A stretch of DNA of 7,894 nt from Tannerella sp. (GTDB lineage: Bacteria > Bacteroidota > Bacteroidia > Bacteroidales > Tannerellaceae). This document shows, one piece after another, positions 1-5,320 of the stretch. The stretch spans positions 1-7,894 of the forward strand of contig JAITAY010000012.1 of the NCBI GenBank assembly GCA_031283915.1, read 5' to 3'. A program made the position numbers and the translations under genes. The notes under the pieces are model-generated. The model saw only the letters and a program-made list of their open reading frames with translations, did not search any database and had not been told where the DNA came from. Each line of letters starts with the position of its first letter. Position 1 is the stretch's first letter.

Positions 1-1058
1 GGAGAGCGGTTGCCGTTTTCGTCGGTTGCAGTGAAAGTAAAAGCGTACGACATTGCCCGGAATATGATCGAAGAATCTTTATTATGTTTTTGCGCAAGGC
101 GAATGGCGCCCATGAAACGGTCGTCGGGGGCGAGTTTGCGGATACGGTCCTGCCCGACGCGGTATACGGTATCTTTCAACGCCCTGTTTTGGAAACGCAA
201 CAGCAGGTCGTCGATATGCGCTTCGAGGTCTTGCATGGCGAAGTCGGACGGATATTCGGCAAGCAGGATATCCGCCGCCTGCCGCATGACGGCGCGCGTG
301 AAATCATACACTTCCGGGTCTGCCAGCGCTTCGTAAATATACGTTGCTCCGGGATGCCTGTAATTTCCGCAGTAGGCAGCGGCGGCATGACCGAGATTGT
401 GGATGAAGGCTTTGCGGTCGACCCATGCGGCGATATTCGTTTTCGGCGCCAGCCCCGGTACGTCCGGGACGGGATTGCGAAAAGCGGCGCCGTCGAGAAT
501 CAGCGTATTGTACGGTTCGGCGCAAACGGCAAGCGGGTCTTTCTCCATGTCGGCCTGCGTCATGAGCGGCACCATTTTACCGATGCTTGTCTCCACCAGT
601 CCGACCAATCGGTCGAAAGGATAACAGGCGGGCAAATGTTTCTTAAACTCTCCGCGCATGAATGTCGCTGCCGAGCGCATGTTTTCGGCGATGATGACGT
701 CGACTGCCGATGCGGGGTTCCCCTCATACCGCGCCAGCAAGCCTTTTGCAATGGAGGGTATGATTTTTTCCAGCACGTTTTTCCCGACGGACGTAGCGAT
801 TATCGACGCCTGCGCCACTTCGCGGACGACGTTTTCTTCCGAGCCGAAAACGGCGTGCACGCGGGTTATTTCCATCGTCGCATCGCCGTCATCGCTCTTG
901 ATAACCACCGGATAGGAATGGCGGCTGTTCAGCGCATCAACAAGGTCACTGTCCACGTCCGAGAAGACGATTTCATACCCTGCGCGTCCGAAAAGCTGCC
1001 CGATAAATGAGCGACCGATCTTGCCGGCGCCGAAGATCAGGATAGACTTATTCTGCAT
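1..1058 (-). CDS. Mannitol-1-phosphate 5-dehydrogenase-like protein (mannitol dehydrogenase family), 3' end cut by window edge
   Basis: Translating the minus strand from the ATG at 1058 gives 352 uninterrupted residues running off the left edge. The start MQNKSILIFGAGKIGRSFIG is a Rossmann nucleotide-binding fold (GAGKIG at 10-15) placed as in MtlD. AEN at 124-126, ETSIGK at 156-161 and VDRKAFIHNLGHA at 213-225 match the mannitol dehydrogenase family, whose active-site Lys, Asn and His would be K216, N221 and H224. The region LLRFQNRALKDTVYRVG (about 286-302) also resembles E. coli MtlD. MtlD is about 382 residues, so only a short tail should be missing. The known family reaction interconverts fructose-6-phosphate and mannitol-1-phosphate with NAD(H) in the cytoplasm. 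The start lies 11 bases inside the kinase gene (ATGCAGAATAA contains its stop), which suggests translational coupling. Family assignment is strong; the exact substrate is inferred. Hexuronate reductases such as UxuB are less likely because they are usually near 480 residues. Confidence 0.85.
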   Translation of the reverse strand, partial: MQNKSILIFGAGKIGRSFIGQLFGRAGYEIVFSDVDSDLVDALNSRHSYPVVIKSDDGDATMEITRVHAVFGSEENVVREVAQASIIATSVGKNVLEKIIPSIAKGLLARYEGNPASAVDVIIAENMRSAATFMRGEFKKHLPACYPFDRLVGLVETSIGKMVPLMTQADMEKDPLAVCAEPYNTLILDGAAFRNPVPDVPGLAPKTNIAAWVDRKAFIHNLGHAAAAYCGNYRHPGATYIYEALADPEVYDFTRAVMRQAADILLAEYPSDFAMQDLEAHIDDLLLRFQNRALKDTVYRVGQDRIRKLAPDDRFMGAIRLAQKHNKDSSIIFRAMSYAFTFTATDENGNRS

Positions 1059-2238
1059 GGTTCGTCTGTTTTACATACTTTTCGTAATACGGGACGAGGA
1101 GTTCGCGTTTCTCGCCCGGATGGCTTTCAAACCATGTTCCTCCCATGTAAAAACATGCAAATCCCCCGGACACGATTCCCCACCGGCAGGCTTCGACCAG
1201 GTCTAAAGGCCGCCTTCCCTGCCTTATTTGGGCTACGATGGAGGCAATGACGCCGCCTGCAAAATTATCTCCGCAACCCGTAGTATCGCCTTTGTTTCCT
1301 TTTTTAAGCTCTTCGGCGACGGCCTGGGAGATGGGAAGCGTCGTTTCCGACCCGGAAAAACGCTTCCCGGAGGAATACAGGCTGATATCGCGGGCGCCGT
1401 TCGTGATGATTACTGCGCCGGTACGGTTTGCTTTGAAAAACTCCATCGCTTCGACGGTCGAAGCGCTCCCGCTCAGACGTAGCGCTTCCTCGTGGTCGGT
1501 GATTAGCAGGTCGATGTTACGATAGCTGTCGTCGCTTTTCCCGAGCGGCCATTTCCGGTCGGGATGCACTTTTTCATTGCGAAAATCGAAAACGGTGTTT
1601 ACGATGGTGAAGCAACCTTTCGACCGTGCCGCGTCGAGCAATTCCGTCAAAGCGTCGTGTATTTGCGGCACAAGCGCCGTGCCTCCGAAGACTGCCGCGT
1701 CGGAGGCAAAGAAGGCGTCGTCCAATTCGTCGGGACGATATTTCCACGATGCGCCGATAGTATTGATAAACACGCGTTCGCCGTTACCGTTATCATAATC
1801 CGGATCGGAGAGTACGATTGTTGAGGCGGTGGCATCCGTCTTTTCAAGGCGGTAAACATCCGTCCCGACAGGGGTTTTCTTCAGGGCGGAGAGCAGGAAA
1901 CGCCCGTCTTCGTCCTGGCCGCGGCATCCGTAGAAGCGGTATGTCGCCGTATCGCCCGACAGCTGGGCGGCATGAATCAGCGCCACGATGCAGGGGCCGC
2001 CGACGTTCATCGCCTCCGCCTGTCGTCCGCCTGTCAGTCGGGGTAATGTCTGCAGGAAATCCACGCCTGCAAAGCGGTCAAATTCCTCCTTGAAGACAAG
2101 CCGGCCGGGCGTCAGCCCTCCGTCGCCTGCGGTGCGGGTCAGGAAGCGTGCGAAGGCCTCCGTGTCGAATGATATGTTATTATAAAGCCGGTCGACCAGG
2201 CAACAGCCGACGCCCGATACTGTAATTTTCCCACTCAT
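1048..2238 (-). CDS. PfkB-family carbohydrate kinase (probable fructokinase-type sugar kinase)
   Basis: This 396-residue ATP-dependent ribokinase/PfkB-family kinase probably phosphorylates a ketose in the cytoplasm. The C-terminal PfkB signature is clear: KGDTTGCGDNFAGG at 316-329, with D324 as the expected catalytic base and GCG forming the anion hole (usually GAG). NVGGP at 78-82 matches the substrate-binding glycine region, YGCRGQDEDG at 103-112 the segment after it, and ITNGARD at 278-284 the pre-ATP-site strand. The protein is longer than the usual 300-330 residues, mainly from an extra segment at about 22-75 (contains GDGGLTPGRLVFKEEF) placed where PfkB enzymes carry their lid. The start at 2238 sits 3 bases after the isomerase stop, and its end overlaps the dehydrogenase by 11 bases. 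With a mannose/lyxose isomerase directly upstream, fructose to fructose-6-phosphate is the likeliest reaction; xylulose or another ketose is possible. Family certain, substrate inferred. Confidence 0.88.
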   Translation of the reverse strand: MSGKITVSGVGCCLVDRLYNNISFDTEAFARFLTRTAGDGGLTPGRLVFKEEFDRFAGVDFLQTLPRLTGGRQAEAMNVGGPCIVALIHAAQLSGDTATYRFYGCRGQDEDGRFLLSALKKTPVGTDVYRLEKTDATASTIVLSDPDYDNGNGERVFINTIGASWKYRPDELDDAFFASDAAVFGGTALVPQIHDALTELLDAARSKGCFTIVNTVFDFRNEKVHPDRKWPLGKSDDSYRNIDLLITDHEEALRLSGSASTVEAMEFFKANRTGAVIITNGARDISLYSSGKRFSGSETTLPISQAVAEELKKGNKGDTTGCGDNFAGGVIASIVAQIRQGRRPLDLVEACRWGIVSGGFACFYMGGTWFESHPGEKRELLVPYYEKYVKQTNHAE

Positions 2239-2241
2239 TGT

Positions 2242-2916
2242 TCACAGGAAATATTGATAATCGGAAACAAGGAGATGAAGCGGCTGTTCGTCTTCGTCGA
2301 TGACGGGAAAGCGTCCGACGGGGTCGAAGAAGCGGTTGTCGTTAGCATCGTCGTTCACTGCGCTGACTTCGCCTGCCAGCACTGTGCCTTTGCCTTCTTC
2401 TCCGTAAAAACGGTGATAAACGCCCTGTTCGAGACAGATGCTTTCGCCCGGCGTCAGGATGACGTTCCCGCCCGGCTCGACGCTCCTTACGATGCCGTCC
2501 ACTTTGACGACGACCGGCGTTGCATCGAATTTGTTATCCGGCGTCGAGTTGTACAGTTCGATAACAAGGTTGCCGCCGCCTCGGCAGATAATGTCTTCCA
2601 TTTTCGACCAGTGATAGTGCATCGGCGTTTCCTGATTCTCTTCCACTATCATAATTTTCTCGGCATACGGTTTTTTGTCCACCTTGTATTTCCCGTTTCG
2701 GAGCGTAAAGAGGAACAGCCCGCGCCGGAAGAAATCGCCCGACCCGAAGTCGGTGATGTCCCATCCGAGCATATTGTCGATGACTTCGGCAGCTGCCGTA
2801 CGATTGTTTTTCCAGTCCTCTACGCTCCAGTATGCCCATGGCGGGAGGATAAACTGTTTGGAAGCCATAAATGATTCGGCCTTCCTGATGATTTGATTAA
2901 TTTCACTGCGTTTCAT
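2242..2916 (-). CDS. D-lyxose/D-mannose ketol-isomerase (cupin fold)
   Basis: This 224-residue protein matches the D-lyxose isomerase family (Pfam Lyx_isomer, formerly DUF1498; E. coli O157 z5688 is about 227 residues). Family members are metal-dependent cupins that convert D-lyxose to D-xylulose and D-mannose to D-fructose. The metal site is visible: H100 and H102 in TPMHYHWSKMEDI, E107 in the same stretch, and H168 in GVYHRFYGEE. The order and spacing match the His-His-Glu-His set of the characterised enzyme, offset by about three residues. The N-terminal helix (MKRSEINQIIRKAESF) and the FILPPWAYW segment are also family-typical. There is no signal peptide, so it is cytoplasmic. It lies 24 bases after the permease gene and 3 before the kinase. 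Next to a GH38 mannosidase, D-mannose is the expected physiological substrate (inference), which would bypass ManA. Confidence 0.88.
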   Translation of the reverse strand: MKRSEINQIIRKAESFMASKQFILPPWAYWSVEDWKNNRTAAAEVIDNMLGWDITDFGSGDFFRRGLFLFTLRNGKYKVDKKPYAEKIMIVEENQETPMHYHWSKMEDIICRGGGNLVIELYNSTPDNKFDATPVVVKVDGIVRSVEPGGNVILTPGESICLEQGVYHRFYGEEGKGTVLAGEVSAVNDDANDNRFFDPVGRFPVIDEDEQPLHLLVSDYQYFL

Positions 2917-2940
2917 TTTTTTTTAAATTTTATGATAAAG
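2917..2940 (-). promoter_or_regulatory. A-rich translation leader of the isomerase gene, no Shine-Dalgarno
   Basis: Read on the minus strand, the spacer between permease stop and isomerase start is almost all A and T and ends in eight A residues directly before the ATG. No GGAGG-like sequence is present. This pattern is typical of Bacteroidota, where A-rich unstructured leaders replace Shine-Dalgarno pairing. It supports the start at 2916 and independent ribosome entry at this gene. Confidence 0.45.
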
Positions 2941-4098
2941 CTATGTTATATGTTTAGTCAGAAATACGATGTAAAGCCACATCAGCGCAAGAATCGAAAC
3001 CGCCGCCCACTGTGTGCCGAATATATCCGACACAACGCCGAGCAACAATGCTGTTATCCCCCCCGAAACCCCAACAATAAGCAATGACGATACTTCATTT
3101 GCCTTTTCGGGAATATGCTTCAGCGCTTTGGAGAAAATAACGGCAAACAGGTTGGAATATCCCAGAGCGATGATAACCACGCAGGCCAGGATGCTCCACA
3201 GGGAATTGCAGAAAAGGATCAATATCAATCCTGCAAACGAAAGAAATACACTTACGGCATAGAACCTGCGTTCAGGTATTTTCATCAGCAGTATGCCCCC
3301 GATAAATGCTCCGATGGCGCGGACGATGAAATAGAAATAACTTTTCATCTGGTCGGCTTCCGAAACGGACGTCACTTCGGGGCATTTCTCCATGATATAT
3401 TTCGGCAGGGTGGCATTAATTCCCACATCGACGCCTACCAGTATCAGTATTCCGATAAAGAACAGCAGTATTTTAGTGTCTTTCAGCAAAGAAAATGTGG
3501 CAAGGAAAGACGCTGTATTTTTTTTACTTTCTTCTTCATTAATGTGTGTAATCCAAAGCCACAAAGCAGCCAGGAGAGTTATTGCGGCGAATATGGGGAA
3601 AACATATTTCCAGCCCAGGGTGGCGGCGGCCATCCATGCGGCGACGTTCGGGCCTAACCACGAGGCAAGGGCTTTGATGAACTGTCCCATCGTAAGCGAA
3701 CCCGTCAGTTTTTCTTTCGAGACAACGTTCGATACCAAAGGATTCAATGCTACCTGGATGATCGTATTTCCGATACCTATCAAAGTGAAGGCAACGATAC
3801 TCGAAACGAAACTATAGGTCAAAAAAGGCAGCAGTAATCCTGTTATCGTAAATATAAAACTTACCAGTACCGTGTTTTTCCGGCCGATACGGTTCATCAG
3901 GATGCCGGTAGGGATCGACAGCACGAGAAACCATAAAAAGCAGGAAAGAGAAAGCAAATTGGCCATCGTGTCGTTTAATTCGAAATCAACTTTAACATAG
4001 TTGATAGCCGTACCCGTCAGATCGACAACTCCCATGATAAAGAAGCCGAAAAGGACGGGCATGACTTTTGAGAGTGAATAATCATTTTTTGTATTCAT
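2941..4098 (-). CDS. FucP-like sugar permease, major facilitator superfamily
   Basis: This 385-residue inner-membrane protein has about 12 hydrophobic segments and looks like the fucose/glucose/galactose:H+ symporter (FGHP, FucP) branch. Visible MFS features are the first helix (VLFGFFIMGVVDLTG, 15-29), the loop after helix 2 with the MFS A-like motif GILMNRIGRKN (65-75), and QVALNPLVSN (115-124), which matches the helix-4 ETAANPF motif of FucP. The central cytoplasmic loop (about 185-208, HINEEESKKN) divides two six-helix halves. I chose the ATG at 4098 because the frame opens upstream at 4173 inside the preceding gene, and those 25 extra residues are not MFS-like. From 4098 the spacer to the upstream stop is 19 bases. 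It likely imports the monosaccharide released by the mannosidase; mannose is inferred from context. The gene is visibly richer in A/T than its neighbours, partly because membrane proteins favour such codons. Confidence 0.85.
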   Translation of the reverse strand: MNTKNDYSLSKVMPVLFGFFIMGVVDLTGTAINYVKVDFELNDTMANLLSLSCFLWFLVLSIPTGILMNRIGRKNTVLVSFIFTITGLLLPFLTYSFVSSIVAFTLIGIGNTIIQVALNPLVSNVVSKEKLTGSLTMGQFIKALASWLGPNVAAWMAAATLGWKYVFPIFAAITLLAALWLWITHINEEESKKNTASFLATFSLLKDTKILLFFIGILILVGVDVGINATLPKYIMEKCPEVTSVSEADQMKSYFYFIVRAIGAFIGGILLMKIPERRFYAVSVFLSFAGLILILFCNSLWSILACVVIIALGYSNLFAVIFSKALKHIPEKANEVSSLLIVGVSGGITALLLGVVSDIFGTQWAAVSILALMWLYIVFLTKHIT

Positions 4099-4117
4099 AG
4101 TAATGCATCGTATAAAT

Positions 4118-5257
4118 TTATAATTTGGATAATTCATTGTTTTTCCATTGATTTTCAAAATGTCGGATTTCATCGATTCCGTCCAGTAATTCGATCACAA
4201 TGTCGAAATTGCGTGTTTCCCCCGGCTCAAGACAGTCGATAACATTTTTGTTGCGCGGGGCTGTCCGTCCATCGACGAAACAGTTGCAAGGTTCCATTCC
4301 CATCACATATTCTCCTTCGCCCATCTGCTTCCACTGGGTGAAATAAGACAACTGGTTCCTGTTGAAATGTAAAGCAAGTCCCATGTTCAACGTTTTATTT
4401 ATCAGGGCTACGGAGGTATTTCCTTTGTTATCGGCCTTCAAATCGTGGTAAAAGACCTGTTCGCGATAGTCAGAGGCAGGCTTCCGGCAGCGGTTCCACG
4501 TCTCTATTCCAGCCTCCGCTTCGGCGTCGCGAGGCGTTGTCGTTGTCGAAGGAACGACAAGATACGCATTTTCGTCGAGCAGGGGATAGCCGATGTTGAA
4601 ATGGAAGAGAAGCATCAGCGCTTCACGGCGGAAACCGGCGTTCTCGACCGCAGTATAAATCAGGATTCGGTTTTCGCCCTGCCGGCAAATAATGTTGCGA
4701 TGCAGGAGCAGGTTTTCTCCGAAGACGCAAGCTTCGCGCATCGTCCCGCTGATCGTCATTGTCGCCGGATTGTCGCCGGTATCGGAATCTTTATATTTTG
4801 CTTCCGTACCGCCAGCGTCCGTTACAGGCGGATTAGCGCCCATTCCGATGCAGGCGCCGACATTCTCGGCGGCAATGTTGGATATGCGACCGTGCTGCGT
4901 AAACGTTTCGCCGCCATCAACGCACGGAGGCCCTACATTACGCAAACCGCATGTTGTCAACATGCCTGAATAAAAATTGCGCAGGAAGCCGTTCCCGTCC
5001 TTTTCGTAGTAGTATGGCGAAACGATGCCGGCCTTGCTCAGATAGCTGCAATTAACGCCCTTAAACGATAAGGCGGAAATATCAAGGCAGCGGTCTTGCA
5101 GGACGGTAAATTCAAGCCCTGAACCGTTACGGACGTCGAAAGCGCGGACGCCGTTGGCGCGGCCTCCTGTCATCGTGTAAGGCCTGATGCCGAACAACTG
5201 GTTGCAGTCGCCCACATAACGCAACAGTTCCCGTTTTGAAATAATCTTATCATTCAT
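4118..5257 (-). CDS. DUF4432 family protein, aldose 1-epimerase (mutarotase)-like
   Basis: This 379-residue protein resembles DUF4432, a branch of the galactose-mutarotase beta-sandwich superfamily. Mutarotases interconvert the alpha and beta anomers of free sugars with a His/His/Glu active site. Candidate residues are H122 in QHGRISN, H219 in FHFNIGYPLLDE and E322 in MEPCN. DRCLDI at 55-60 and GLRNVGP at 104-110 are further family-like motifs. No signal peptide is evident (MNDKIISKRELL), so it is probably cytoplasmic. The start at 5257 follows an A/T-rich leader without a Shine-Dalgarno site; the ATG at 5267 is out of frame and stops after five codons. It follows the mannosidase across a 63-base spacer containing a hairpin and precedes the permease by 19 bases. 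GH38 enzymes retain configuration and release alpha-mannose, so anomer equilibration before the isomerase is a plausible role. That role is inferred; few DUF4432 proteins have known functions. Confidence 0.78.
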   Translation of the reverse strand: MNDKIISKRELLRYVGDCNQLFGIRPYTMTGGRANGVRAFDVRNGSGLEFTVLQDRCLDISALSFKGVNCSYLSKAGIVSPYYYEKDGNGFLRNFYSGMLTTCGLRNVGPPCVDGGETFTQHGRISNIAAENVGACIGMGANPPVTDAGGTEAKYKDSDTGDNPATMTISGTMREACVFGENLLLHRNIICRQGENRILIYTAVENAGFRREALMLLFHFNIGYPLLDENAYLVVPSTTTTPRDAEAEAGIETWNRCRKPASDYREQVFYHDLKADNKGNTSVALINKTLNMGLALHFNRNQLSYFTQWKQMGEGEYVMGMEPCNCFVDGRTAPRNKNVIDCLEPGETRNFDIVIELLDGIDEIRHFENQWKNNELSKL

Positions 5258-5271
5258 ATTTGTTCATATTA

Positions 5272-5309
5272 AGGGTTACGAAATCGACAGGGGCCGATTT
5301 CGTAACCCT
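5272..5309 (-). repeat. Perfect 15-bp inverted repeat, intergenic mRNA hairpin
   Basis: The arms at 5272-5286 (AGGGTTACGAAATCG) and 5295-5309 are exact reverse complements separated by 8 bases. In the minus-strand transcript the loop bases can add a G-U and a C-G pair, giving about 17 pairs closed by a 4-base CCCU loop. It sits in the 63-base gap after the mannosidase stop and about 14 bases before the epimerase start. Only UUAAUAU follows the stem, not a true U-tract, so a full intrinsic terminator is doubtful. A partial terminator, an mRNA-stabilising or processing hairpin, or a palindromic protein-binding site are all possible. Confidence 0.7.
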
Positions 5310-5320
5310 CGTTTACCGGT

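Noticed and set aside
84..1010. 308-codon open frame on the plus strand
   Set aside because: It lies wholly antisense to the dehydrogenase gene, which has clear MtlD-type motifs. Its own translation is rich in Arg, His, Cys and Val with no recognisable domain, as expected for a shadow frame.
2254..2874. 206-codon open frame on the plus strand
   Set aside because: It mirrors the lyxose isomerase gene almost end to end. The minus-strand product has an intact metal site, while this translation has no family-like features.
4099..4173. Longer permease start at 4173
   Set aside because: It would overlap the epimerase gene by 56 bases and add 25 polar residues unlike an MFS N-terminus. The ATG at 4098 directly precedes the first helix region and leaves a normal spacer.
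5272..5309. Hairpin as a strong intrinsic terminator
   Set aside because: The stem is followed by UUAAUAUG on the coding strand, which is too short and mixed for a U-tract. I therefore list it as an inverted repeat of unsettled role.
5258..5320. Internal promoter before the epimerase gene
   Set aside because: I looked for the Bacteroidota TTTG / TAnnTTTG pair on the minus strand and found no convincing match. The hairpin explains most of this spacer.
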